Source: Thermoplasmatota archaeon (GTDB taxonomy: Archaea > Thermoplasmatota > E2 > DHVEG-1). From it: a DNA stretch of 35,478 bases. The notes beneath the pieces are model-generated. The model made no database searches. It was not told the DNA's origin and saw only the letters and a list, made by a program, of their open reading frames with translations. This document shows, piece after piece, positions 7,975 through 15,434 of this stretch. Each line of letters begins with the position of its first letter. The first letter of the stretch is position 1. The stretch covers positions 1-35,478 of the forward strand of contig JALOTN010000013.1 of the NCBI GenBank assembly GCA_025457885.1, read 5' to 3'. The position numbers and the translations under genes are program-made.

Positions 7975-9141
7975 ATGAAGTTAAAACAACAACCTGCTGA
8001 TTTCATCGTCGAGGAGATCCCTGATTATACACTTTCAGCGGAGAAACAAGAGCATAGCGTTTTTTTATTACAGAAACAGGAAATTGATACGTTTGATGCA
8101 CTCCGTCGGATTGCTCAACGAATCCATATATCGTCATTTGAAATTGGATACGCGGGTTTGAAGGATAAACATGCGCTCGCACGTCAGTACATTTCCATTC
8201 CCACCCGATATAACGTGCAGGGTCTGAAAATAGATTCTCTTATTCTTACTCCGGTAGGGTTTTCTCAAAAAAAGATTAAGATTGGGGATCTTGAGGGGAA
8301 TCGATTCATAATCGTTGCTCGTGATATCCAAGAAAAAGAACTGAACAATGTCCTTCAGAACGCTGAAACGCTTCCTTGTGCTGGTGTGCCAAATTATTTT
8401 GATTCACAACGATTCGGCAGCGTCATCGACTCTGTATTCATCGGCAAAGAAATGATCTTAAAACAGTATGAGAACGCAGTGAAACAATATCTGACTGCGT
8501 ATCAGAAATCAGAACCAAAAAAGATTAAGAATGAAAAACGCAGGATTCTCTCTTCTTGGGGGGATTTATCTCAGGTGCGAGTATTCAACAAAGCGTTTTC
8601 AACTGTAATAAAAGAATATCAAAAGACGAACGATTGGACAATGGCGTTCCAGAAGATACCCGCGCATCTGCGAGAGCTGTTCGTGAATGCATACCAGAGT
8701 TTTTTATGGAATGAGTGCGTAAAAACAATCCTACGAACGACCGTGGAGAAAAAAAAATTATACTCAGTACCCTATGCTGTTGGGTCCCTGCTGTTCTATT
8801 CGAGTCTTTCAGAGCAGGAACGCTTAAGGATCCCGCAGACTTTTCTGACGATCAGCGATCAAATGATCGTCCCTGATGACGAACGAAAAATTATTACCTC
8901 GGTCCTTGAAAAAGAGGGACTAACACTATCAGATTTCCGTATTCAGGAGGAGACTGGGAATTTCTTTAAGACTCGACCACGACCTGTTTTGTTATTTCCC
9001 CAGCAGTTTTCTTATGACAAACCCACACAGGATGAATTGAATAGCAAAGGAGACCTTGAGCGATATAAAATGAAGGTATCCTTCACACTCCCGAAAGGAA
9101 GCTATGCAACGGTGGTCACCAAACGGTTATTTGGGCATTGA
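7975..9141 (+). CDS. truD: tRNA pseudouridine(13) synthase TruD
   Basis: 388 residues. GYAGLKDKHALARQYISI near residue 55 carries the catalytic Asp of the GLKD motif. NYFDSQRFG and NAYQSFLWN are the other family signatures, and the protein ends in the PKGSYATVVTKRL block. It converts U13 of tRNA to pseudouridine. The frame is open upstream to 7816, but the start at 7975 (MKLKQQPADFIVEEIP) matches the family N-terminus and avoids overlapping the divergent dehydratase gene. No clear ribosome binding site is seen; TTATATG near 7937-7943 may be the TATA box of a short-leader mRNA. The stop lies 2 bp from the stop of the convergent LpdD-like gene. Confidence 0.92.
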   Translation: MKLKQQPADFIVEEIPDYTLSAEKQEHSVFLLQKQEIDTFDALRRIAQRIHISSFEIGYAGLKDKHALARQYISIPTRYNVQGLKIDSLILTPVGFSQKKIKIGDLEGNRFIIVARDIQEKELNNVLQNAETLPCAGVPNYFDSQRFGSVIDSVFIGKEMILKQYENAVKQYLTAYQKSEPKKIKNEKRRILSSWGDLSQVRVFNKAFSTVIKEYQKTNDWTMAFQKIPAHLRELFVNAYQSFLWNECVKTILRTTVEKKKLYSVPYAVGSLLFYSSLSEQERLRIPQTFLTISDQMIVPDDERKIITSVLEKEGLTLSDFRIQEETGNFFKTRPRPVLLFPQQFSYDKPTQDELNSKGDLERYKMKVSFTLPKGSYATVVTKRLFGH

Positions 9142-9143
9142 CA

Positions 9144-9464
9144 TCAGAGTTTCTGTGCGAGTTTTCTGCAGTTCTCCACCAAGAGAGCTATTTCTTCTTT
9201 GGTTGCGTTGTCCACATGCACCCCGCCGATGGCGATGATCTTTTTCTTATATTTTTTACAGGCTGCCTCTGCGATAGGTGCAAGGACGATGTCATCATAA
9301 TGTCCGGTGAGCCGTATTGATTTTGTCTTCTTCTGTGGTTCTGCGATAACAATTCCACCGATATGGGATCGTTCTCCACCACCGAGAAAAAAAACGATGT
9401 CTTCACCGATGTTGTGTCGCTGCAGCCAGACCTTGTATTTTCCTCTACCGGAGGTAATCATCAA
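9144..9464 (-). CDS. LpdD-like UbiD partner protein
   Basis: A 106-residue alpha/beta protein (IVFFLGGGERSHIGGIVIAEP, then DIVLAPIAEAACKKYKKKIIAIGGVHVDNAT). The fold and sequence resemble the small LpdD-type proteins linked to prenylated-FMN UbiD decarboxylases such as bacterial gallate decarboxylase. It overlaps the 3' end of the UbiD gene by 20 bp and belongs to the same minus-strand unit, which supports a role in maturing or assisting that enzyme. ATG codons at 9464 and 9461 are both possible. The family assignment is from memory of the family pattern; the biochemical role in archaea is inference. Confidence 0.65.
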   Translation of the reverse strand: MMITSGRGKYKVWLQRHNIGEDIVFFLGGGERSHIGGIVIAEPQKKTKSIRLTGHYDDIVLAPIAEAACKKYKKKIIAIGGVHVDNATKEEIALLVENCRKLAQKL

Positions 9465-10755
9465 GATTCACTCTTTGGTATTTGACGATTTCATATTTGC
9501 TTTTATCCACATCAAAGGGGATGGTCGCATCAACTCCGACCTTATCGGTGAGTGCTTTTTTTCCTTCCTCCTGTTTTGAGGAGGGATCCAGGGAGCTTCC
9601 TGGTTGGTCGAGCTTCACCACAAGGTCTTTTCCAGCCTGGAACCGGGTCGCAATCGCCCATTCCACGGCAGTCTGGTTGTAAATGTCAACATCATCATCG
9701 ATGATGACCACATGCTTCATGCTCTTATGGCCTGTGAGTGCTGCATCAATCGCTTTCTTCCCATCATCAGGGTTCTTCTTAGAAATCTGCACGATCCCAT
9801 GTAACCAGGAGCCGCCACCCATGGTCACCAGCACGTTCTTACAGGCTGCGACCTTGCTTACTTCATCATAAATGGTCGGTTCCTTAGGCATCCCCATGAG
9901 GATCTTATGTTCCAGGCGGCCGGGGATCAATGCTTGGTACATCGCATCCTTCCGATGCGTAATACAGTCAACGACGAAGACTGGTTCTTTGCGTTCGAAA
10001 TCACGGGTTTCGGTGAGATCCACAAATGGTCCTTCTCGGTCCACTTCTTTAGTGAGTCGGCCTTCGATGACGAACTCTGATTCCGCGGGGACCTCCAGAT
10101 TCTTTGTCTTGCATTTCACCATCTTCATCGGATACAGTGCATTTGCTATTGAGAACTCATCCACACCGGATGGTGGACCAAGTGATGCAGCGATCATCAC
10201 AGAAACAGAGTTCCCAATGCAGACCGCCATCTCCAGATCCCCGGTTGTCTTATCATACGATGTTCGAGTCTGTCGTCCTTTGATGAGACGAGCGGTGAAC
10301 CGGTTCACTCCTCGCTCCATTAAGCGATGATAGGAGACGTTCCTTCCGGTCTGTGGGTCTTTGATGGTTGCGACCGTCGCGGTGGCATACCGACCGCCGT
10401 CATCAGGGAGATGGAAGAGCAACGGGAGTTTTTTAAGATCAGGATTATTTATCACAACTTCTTGGCAAGGTCCTTTATCGACGATCTCAGGGACTTTCGG
10501 ATGTCGTAACGCCTCGACCAGTTTTTGGAGTAATTTTTCCTTCGTGGTTCCTAATCCTTGTGCGATGATATCTCGATCAGAGGTGATTCCACCGAACACG
10601 GGGAACGGGTAGCCTTTCACATTGTCAAAGATCACTGGTTTTTCATTTAAGGTATAGATAATGTTTGCTATCTCATACTCCACAGAGACTTCTTTTTTGA
10701 TACGTACAAGTTTCTCTTGTTCTTCTAATTGTTTGAGAAATGGTCGTAGAAGCAT
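9445..10755 (-). CDS. UbiD-family decarboxylase, probable anhydromevalonate phosphate decarboxylase
   Basis: 436 residues of the UbiD fold. The N-terminal FLKQLEEQEKLVRI and IIFDNVKG-like start are typical. RNVSYHR (residues 138-144) supplies the conserved prFMN-site Arg. EGRLTKEVDREGPFVD (231-246) contains the acidic residues of the catalytic network, and MGGGSWLHG and VIIDDDVDIYN follow. UbiD enzymes use prenylated FMN and a metal for reversible decarboxylation. Directly after mevalonate kinase (2 bp gap) and near both dehydratase subunits, the expected substrate is trans-anhydromevalonate 5-phosphate, giving isopentenyl phosphate. The matching UbiX prenyltransferase gene is not in the window. 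An aromatic substrate is less likely in this setting. Confidence 0.85.
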   Translation of the reverse strand: MLLRPFLKQLEEQEKLVRIKKEVSVEYEIANIIYTLNEKPVIFDNVKGYPFPVFGGITSDRDIIAQGLGTTKEKLLQKLVEALRHPKVPEIVDKGPCQEVVINNPDLKKLPLLFHLPDDGGRYATATVATIKDPQTGRNVSYHRLMERGVNRFTARLIKGRQTRTSYDKTTGDLEMAVCIGNSVSVMIAASLGPPSGVDEFSIANALYPMKMVKCKTKNLEVPAESEFVIEGRLTKEVDREGPFVDLTETRDFERKEPVFVVDCITHRKDAMYQALIPGRLEHKILMGMPKEPTIYDEVSKVAACKNVLVTMGGGSWLHGIVQISKKNPDDGKKAIDAALTGHKSMKHVVIIDDDVDIYNQTAVEWAIATRFQAGKDLVVKLDQPGSSLDPSSKQEEGKKALTDKVGVDATIPFDVDKSKYEIVKYQRVNLDDYLR

Positions 10756-10757
10756 AC

Positions 10758-11711
10758 TTATTCGACACTCTCCCGGGAGGCACCAATCACGGTTTTCACA
10801 GTCTGGAATCCTTCTTTTTCGATAGCGGTCGCCACTTTGTTTTGTAGTTCTTTACCTGGGGTCAACGCGATCATATTACCGCCAAGACCACCACCGGTGA
10901 GCTTCGCACCAAAGGCGCCCGATTCACGGGCGACGCTGACGAGGAAGTCAAGCTCTCTAGATGAAACCTCAATCTGCTGGAGCAGTTTGTGATTCTCATT
11001 CATGAGTTTTCCGACATCCTGTAAGGATCCGTCATGGATGGCTCGTTTCGCAAGATACGCGATGTTCTCCGCTCGGTCGAACACCTCTTGGTATTTCTTC
11101 GGGTTTTTCTCCTTTCGTTGTCTGACCCCATCGACCGCTATCTTGGTATCAGTCACTTTCCCGGTGTTCCCAATCACGATCTCAACAGGGCTTGCTAATG
11201 CAATCCGGTCGATGACGTTCTTCTCACCTTTCTGGAACCAGATTAATCCTCCGTAGGTGGATGCCGTGTTATCGACCCCGGAGGGCGTTCCATGGTATCC
11301 TTTTTCTCCTTCGAAGGCGATGTCGTTGATCTCCTCATCAGAAAGAGTCATTTCGAAATACTCTGCGAGAGCTCGGGCGACTGCGACACAGGATGCCGCT
11401 GATGCGCCAATGCCACTTGCTGCGTACAGGTTCCCTTCAAGGGTGATACTAATCCCGTTTTTTGAGAGATCAAGACCCATTTTTTTAAACATCAATTCAA
11501 AGGATTCTTTCTGTTGGGAGAGTTTGTCCTCTTTGTATTTTGGTGTCGCGGGACGTTTATCTGACAAGATGAATCCTGGGTGGTCGTTGGGTTCGACTTT
11601 TGCGGTGGTGTGATTTCCTATCGCAGACACAATCGAGGGGATCCCATAGACGACAAAGTGTTCATTAAATAAAATAGCCTTTCCGAATCCGATGCCATGA
11701 CCTTTCTTCAT
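10758..11711 (-). CDS. mvk: Mevalonate kinase
   Basis: 317-residue GHMP kinase. Motif 1 is GIGFGKAILFNEHFVVYG (6-23), motif 2 the ATP loop ASGIGASAASC (98-108), and motif 3 KLTGGGLGGN (270-279). GEKGYHGTPSGVDNTAS (135-151) holds the acidic pair of mevalonate kinases, with Asp147 as the probable catalytic base. It phosphorylates mevalonate at the 5-OH. It is the first gene of a minus-strand unit with the UbiD and LpdD-like genes. The complete mevalonate-kinase motif set argues against phosphomevalonate kinase or the Thermoplasma mevalonate 3-kinase. A TATA-like stretch lies on the minus strand near 11758-11768. Confidence 0.9.
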   Translation of the reverse strand: MKKGHGIGFGKAILFNEHFVVYGIPSIVSAIGNHTTAKVEPNDHPGFILSDKRPATPKYKEDKLSQQKESFELMFKKMGLDLSKNGISITLEGNLYAASGIGASAASCVAVARALAEYFEMTLSDEEINDIAFEGEKGYHGTPSGVDNTASTYGGLIWFQKGEKNVIDRIALASPVEIVIGNTGKVTDTKIAVDGVRQRKEKNPKKYQEVFDRAENIAYLAKRAIHDGSLQDVGKLMNENHKLLQQIEVSSRELDFLVSVARESGAFGAKLTGGGLGGNMIALTPGKELQNKVATAIEKEGFQTVKTVIGASRESVE

Positions 11712-11756
11712 ACACTATCCCATAGCGTTCTCTGATAGATTGGTTACAATACAAGT

Positions 11757-11770
11757 ACGGTATATTATCT
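11757..11770. promoter_or_regulatory. Shared TATA-like element between mevalonate kinase and Nudix units
   Basis: The sequence ACGGTATATTATCT reads as a TATA-like box on either strand. It lies about 48 bases from the mevalonate kinase start on minus and about 55 bases from the small ORF at 11821 on plus. Either direction, or both, could use it. Confidence 0.35.
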
Positions 11771-11820
11771 TTACGAAAATATGTAGTAAAGATCGTCGGT
11801 ATTAAAAGGAGGAAAGTGGG

Positions 11821-11877
11821 ATGACCCTAGGAAAATTTGTATTATCCATTAAATATGTAAATATCTGTTCTATATAA
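11821..11877 (+). CDS. Possible 18-residue leader peptide upstream of the Nudix gene
   Basis: An ATG at 11821 follows a strong AAGGAGG ribosome binding site (11806-11812) at 8-base spacing and opens an 18-codon frame ending in TAA at 11877, 12 bp before the Nudix ATG. The Nudix start itself has only a weak GGGG. The peptide is rich in hydrophobic residues (starts MTLGKFVLS) and has no recognised family. It may be a translated leader or uORF coupling expression to the Nudix gene, or a chance frame. Confidence 0.3.
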   Translation: MTLGKFVLSIKYVNICSI

Positions 11878-11889
11878 CCTGGGGACGTT

Positions 11890-12312
11890 ATGGAGAAAAA
11901 ACAAAATATTGGGGCCGCGGGGATCATTCGTAAAGACAACAAAATATTGATTGCACAGAGGAAAAAAGATAGTTGGATGGAGCCGAATAAATGGGAGTTC
12001 CCCGGAGGAAAAGTGGAACCAAATGAAACCTTTGAGGATTGTTTAATTCGAGAAATATACGAAGAACTGGGGATTATCATCTCTATTGAGCGGTTGTTCA
12101 TGAAGACATCACATGTCTATATGAAAGGTGTGGAAGAGTTCCCTGTCACCCTGATGGTGTTTTTGGCGGATTGGAAAGAAGGAACGATTCAGAACATCGA
12201 TTGTCAGGATTCGAAATGGGTCGATACACGAGATCTGAGGAAATTTGATTTTGCTGCTGCTGACATCGCTATCATCGATAAATTATTAAATTCAGTAACC
12301 AAAAAGTCTTAG
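11890..12312 (+). CDS. Nudix hydrolase (MutT-like)
   Basis: 140 residues with a perfect Nudix box: G, five residues, E, seven residues, then REIYEELGI (GKVEPNE followed by TFEDCLI and REIYEELGI). The N-terminal GAAGIIRKDNKILIAQRKK and the KWEFPGGKVE lead-in resemble MutT, so 8-oxo-dGTP or another nucleoside triphosphate clean-up is likely. The Nudix superfamily is too broad for a firm substrate. A hydrolase for isoprenoid phosphates is also conceivable given the mevalonate genes next door, but nothing in the sequence shows it. It converges with the Cas4-like C-half gene, with 2 bp between stops. Confidence 0.88.
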   Translation: MEKKQNIGAAGIIRKDNKILIAQRKKDSWMEPNKWEFPGGKVEPNETFEDCLIREIYEELGIIISIERLFMKTSHVYMKGVEEFPVTLMVFLADWKEGTIQNIDCQDSKWVDTRDLRKFDFAAADIAIIDKLLNSVTKKS

Positions 12313-12314
12313 TG

Positions 12315-12839
12315 TTAAGAGTTTTCTATTAGGATATCAGTACAATAGCGTCTCATTGAGCAACGATGACATCGACCTGGTTCATCATGATTTCGAGGGA
12401 CACTGCTCTTTCTTAGAGACGCTCGCATGGTTTTCATCACGGATTCAAGCTCGAAGCGAAGTTTCGGGTCAAATGGGATAGTATAGGGTACATTATTATA
12501 CACCAGGATTCCCTCGGGTACAAACTCACCAGACGTATCCTCAAGGATCTGGCAGTATGCTGCAAGCTGAAGGATATGGTTCTGATGCGGGTATGGTCCT
12601 TTCCCTGATTTGACTTCAACTGGGATGCATCGATTTTGTTTGCTAAGGATGTAATCCGGTTTCCCGGTGAGTCGATGTCTCCTTGAGAAGAGCGGTGTCG
12701 CAGGAACATTAAGATCCGAGTAGAGGATTGTTCCTTGGGGGATACCAGAGGACTTTTTCTTCCTCTTCACCGACTGTTGAAGCCATAATGCTGTCAAAAA
12801 AAGGAGGAAAGCACAAAAAATCAAGATGATGATGACCAT
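12315..12839 (-). CDS. Membrane-anchored Cas4-like nuclease, catalytic C-terminal half
   Basis: 174 residues from the ATG at 12839. Residues 2-22 are a transmembrane helix followed by a basic stretch (VKRKKK), predicting a cytoplasmic catalytic part. The rest matches the PD-(D/E)XK core of Cas4/RecB nucleases in order: Asp62 in GKPDY, Glu75 and Lys77 in PVEVKSGKG, Gln91 and Tyr95 in QLAAYCQIL. A C-terminal Cys157-x2-Cys160-x5-Cys166 cluster is like the three C-terminal [4Fe-4S] ligands of Cas4. What Cas4 normally has at its N-terminus (first cluster Cys and motif I His) is missing here and is found in the gene 8 bp upstream. A longer frame to 12920 exists but overlaps that gene and adds a non-hydrophobic leader. 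Confidence 0.75.
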   Translation of the reverse strand: MVIIILIFCAFLLFLTALWLQQSVKRKKKSSGIPQGTILYSDLNVPATPLFSRRHRLTGKPDYILSKQNRCIPVEVKSGKGPYPHQNHILQLAAYCQILEDTSGEFVPEGILVYNNVPYTIPFDPKLRFELESVMKTMRASLRKSSVPRNHDEPGRCHRCSMRRYCTDILIENS

Positions 12840-12847
12840 AAAATTAC

Positions 12848-13120
12848 TTATAGTATCACCTCGATGAAAAAGAGAAATACTGCAAGAAAAACTAGGAGAA
12901 GACCACTTAGAGTAATCCACCGTGCAAGACGATTCTTTCTCTGAAATCCATCCAGAGTCTCACCCAGGGTGACATGGAACCGTTTTCCTTCATTGAGCGC
13001 GGGGGACTCTGGTTCGTACCCACAGCGTTGCAGGATCCATGCACAGGAACAATACTGATATTGGCCGATCTCAGATGCCGATAATACATCGGTCTTGTTC
13101 ATCCCCTTAGTTTTTCCCAT
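12848..13120 (-). CDS. Cas4-like N-terminal half with C-terminal membrane helix
   Basis: 90 residues. SASEIGQYQYC (14-24) matches the opening helix and first cluster Cys of Cas4. NEGKRFH (43-49) matches its motif I GxxxH. Residues 69-90 are a hydrophobic C-terminal helix preceded by basic RKNRLAR, so the soluble part should be cytoplasmic. No nuclease core follows in this frame; the core is encoded by the next gene, 8 bp downstream and in a different frame. Together the two make one complete Cas4 motif set with a two-helix membrane hairpin between motif I and the catalytic Asp. The start at 13120 sits about 30 bases below a TATA box; Met7 is an alternative start. Confidence 0.65.
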   Translation of the reverse strand: MGKTKGMNKTDVLSASEIGQYQYCSCAWILQRCGYEPESPALNEGKRFHVTLGETLDGFQRKNRLARWITLSGLLLVFLAVFLFFIEVIL

Positions 13121-13143
13121 CGGTCGATAGAGATTGTATAACG

Positions 13144-13158
13144 CTTTTTATACTTTTA
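13144..13158 (-). promoter_or_regulatory. TATA box for the split Cas4-like pair
   Basis: Minus-strand TTAAAAGTATAAAAAGC centres about 30 bases before the ATG at 13120, predicting a very short leader. It is divergent from the TATA box of the beta-propeller gene 60-70 bp away. Confidence 0.5.
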
Positions 13159-13217
13159 AGGGGGGTGACTGAAACAATACCCGGAGTTGTTTGGTTTTTC
13201 CCAAACGTTTTCAGACA

Positions 13218-13227
13218 CTATATAAAG
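13218..13227 (+). promoter_or_regulatory. TATA box for the beta-propeller gene
   Basis: CTATATAAAG is a near-consensus archaeal TATA box. It predicts a start point near 13248, about 20 bases before the ATG at 13269. Confidence 0.6.
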
Positions 13228-13268
13228 ATTGTCAGATATAACCAGAATTACATTGAGACGTGATCGCT

Positions 13269-15272
13269 ATGGAAAAGAAAACCACTCAAATAACAGGAAT
13301 ATTGATTGTAAGTCTGCTGGTGTGTACAAGCCTCGTGGCAGTTATTACTCTTTCGCCGCAAGACAAAGGAGCCTATACATATAAACTCAATACGTTTGAC
13401 TCATATGACGACCTCCAGTCCTTCCTCGAAAAACGGATGTCTTCAGGAAGAAGTCAAGACGGTCTATTCTACTCACCCAATGTCATGATTTCAAAAGAAT
13501 CTTCAAATGACGCAGCCGTAGGTGGTGAGCTGCCCCCCTCCTATTCAACGACCAATGTGCAGGTCGCTGGAGTCGATGAGCCTGATATTGTGAAAACAGA
13601 TGGAACCTACCTCTATGTCGTCGCGAATAACACCGTTTACATTATTAGAGCATATCCGGTGTTTGAAGCAACTATCGTTGCTCACATCACGATAACGAAT
13701 GTCTCTATCAGTAACATCTTCATCCGTGGTGACCGCCTAGTCGTCCTCGGAAACACGGGGATGTACTATGGATATCCTCTCCTTGAGGATGACATGATGG
13801 TGAAAAGCTCCCCACGCCCAGGGATGTGGTGGGGTGGTGTTTTCCAGACGGCGGTAAATGTCTATGACCTTAGTAATCGAGCAGCACCGTCCCTCACAAA
13901 AGAGATCAGAATCGATGGTGGCTACTTCGACGCTCGGTTAATCGATGAATACGTCTACCTGGTCGCCACTCAATACACCTATAACATCCTCTACGCAGTC
14001 GACAACACGAACTACACCTTAGACGTCCCAGAGATTCGCATCGATAACGAAACCAACAGTATCTCCCCTGATGACATCTACTATGTGGATGTCCCTGAGC
14101 TTTCAGATACCATGACCCATGTGATTTCCTTGAACCTTGATACCAACGATGTCGTGGAGAAAAGCTTCATGCTGGGAAGCTCCCAGACTATGTATGTCTC
14201 CCGAAACAACATCTTCCTTGCTTCTATTCATTACCCATACTACCCGATTCTCTATGATTCCGGAGCAGAGACCAACTCCGCTGCGGAGAACCAAGAGACA
14301 ACCATCTTACATAAGATCTCCATTAACACCGGAGACATCACCTACATCGCACAAGGAGAAGTCCCTGGCGTCATCCTGAACCAGTTCTCCATGGATGAGC
14401 ACAACGGGTTCTTCCGAATCGCAACCACCTCAGGGAACAACTGGATGGAAAACTCCCAGACCAGTAACAACATCTACATCCTCGATGACACCCTCACCCA
14501 GATTTCAAAGATAGAGAACATCGCTCCCGGAGAATCCATCTACGCGGCACGGTTCCTCGGAGACCGAGCCTACCTTGTGACCTTCGTCCAGGTCGACCCT
14601 CTCTTCACCATTGACCTTTCAGACCCGTTCAACCCACGGATCCTTGGAGAACTCAAGATCCCCGGGTATTCCGAATACCTGCATCCCTACGATGAGACCC
14701 ATATCATTGGGATCGGAAAAGAAGTCGATCCCTCCATTGATGCGGATCTCGTTCACACTCCTGGAGCAATCTACTACACCGCCATCCTTGGTCTGAAGAT
14801 CGCTTTGTTTGATGTGAGCGACATCGAAAATCCCGTCGAACAAGCCAAGATCGTGATTGGTGACCGTGGCACAGACAGCCCAGCCTTGTATGATCATAAA
14901 GCCTTCCTCTTCGACCGAGAAAAACAACTCCTCGTCATCCCTGTCAGCCTCTATGAGATCACCCAGGAAGTCAAGGACCGATACGTCGATAGCGAAGGCG
15001 CGGAAACCCTCTACGGAGATTTCACCTTCCAAGGCGCCTACGTCTACCATCTCAGCCTCGAGGACGGATTTGACTATCAAGGCCGAATCACCCATCAAAG
15101 CCCTGAACAGATGCAACACACCGAAGACTACTACTGGTACTGGGGCTCCTCTAGCACCGATATCACCAGAACCCTCTACATCGGAGATGTCCTGTATACG
15201 ATCTCTGACTCGATGGTGAAGATGAACAACCTTGAGGATCTCAGTGAAATAGCCAGCATCAGCCTGACGTAG
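13269..15272 (+). CDS. Secreted beta-propeller domain protein
   Basis: 667 residues. An N-terminal hydrophobic segment (ITGILIVSLLVCTSLVAVITL) acts as signal or anchor. TTNVQVAGVDEPDIVKTDGTYLYVVANNTVYIIRA is the diagnostic opening of the archaeal/bacterial secreted beta-propeller family (PF09826), followed by repeated blade-like strands to the end (YLVTFVQVDPLFTIDLSDP; DESHIIGIGKE-like segments; ALYDHKAFLFDREKQLLVIPV). The likely location is outside the membrane; the ligand is unknown. The ATG at 13269 is preferred over an upstream GTG at 13260. Codons ending in C dominate the second half, unlike the AT-rich surface genes near 27-30 kb, which may mean high expression. Confidence 0.85.
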   Translation: MEKKTTQITGILIVSLLVCTSLVAVITLSPQDKGAYTYKLNTFDSYDDLQSFLEKRMSSGRSQDGLFYSPNVMISKESSNDAAVGGELPPSYSTTNVQVAGVDEPDIVKTDGTYLYVVANNTVYIIRAYPVFEATIVAHITITNVSISNIFIRGDRLVVLGNTGMYYGYPLLEDDMMVKSSPRPGMWWGGVFQTAVNVYDLSNRAAPSLTKEIRIDGGYFDARLIDEYVYLVATQYTYNILYAVDNTNYTLDVPEIRIDNETNSISPDDIYYVDVPELSDTMTHVISLNLDTNDVVEKSFMLGSSQTMYVSRNNIFLASIHYPYYPILYDSGAETNSAAENQETTILHKISINTGDITYIAQGEVPGVILNQFSMDEHNGFFRIATTSGNNWMENSQTSNNIYILDDTLTQISKIENIAPGESIYAARFLGDRAYLVTFVQVDPLFTIDLSDPFNPRILGELKIPGYSEYLHPYDETHIIGIGKEVDPSIDADLVHTPGAIYYTAILGLKIALFDVSDIENPVEQAKIVIGDRGTDSPALYDHKAFLFDREKQLLVIPVSLYEITQEVKDRYVDSEGAETLYGDFTFQGAYVYHLSLEDGFDYQGRITHQSPEQMQHTEDYYWYWGSSSTDITRTLYIGDVLYTISDSMVKMNNLEDLSEIASISLT

Positions 15273-15350
15273 TTCATACTGAAGCGCAGATGAGAGAGGG
15301 AAGCTTCCATTCCTTTCCTCCTTCTCCTCCCTTCTTCCCTCTCTCATCAA

Positions 15351-15375
15351 CGTTTTTTTTCCTCCTCCTCTTTTT
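15351..15375 (+). terminator. T-rich terminator after the beta-propeller gene
   Basis: An uninterrupted T8 run, a pyrimidine stretch and a T5 run follow the stop by about 80 bases, preceded by a long CT-rich tract from about 15309. There is no hairpin. This is typical of archaeal oligo-T termination. Confidence 0.5.
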
Positions 15376-15403
15376 ATGCATAATTAATATTCCTCCTTAT
15401 TTT

Positions 15404-15416
15404 TTTAATATAATAT
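15404..15416 (+). promoter_or_regulatory. TATA box for the lysine operon
   Basis: TTTAATATAATA centres about 24 bases before the ATG at 15435. Transcription would therefore start at or next to that ATG (leaderless), or about 30 bases before the second candidate start at 15468. Confidence 0.5.
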
Positions 15417-15434
15417 CTCCGGAAAACCTATTAA

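Noticed and set aside
10758..11711. Mevalonate 3-kinase or diphosphomevalonate decarboxylase
   Set aside because: The GKAILFNEHFVVYG and PSGVD motifs are those of true mevalonate kinase, and the dehydratase and UbiD neighbours fit mevalonate 5-phosphate as product.
12315..13120. The Cas4-like pair as a single gene broken by a sequencing frameshift
   Set aside because: Each half has its own complete hydrophobic helix with consistent topology, the first ends with a TAA and the second has its own ATG 8 bp later. A frameshift cannot be fully excluded without reads, so it is listed as the refuting test.
12315..13120. A CRISPR-Cas locus around the Cas4-like genes
   Set aside because: No cas1, cas2 or effector gene and no direct-repeat array were seen anywhere in the window.
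14619..15350. Open frame of 243 codons on the minus strand opposite the beta-propeller gene
   Set aside because: It lies wholly antisense to a gene with clear family motifs and C-ending codons, which produce long shadow frames. It has no ribosome binding site or domain.
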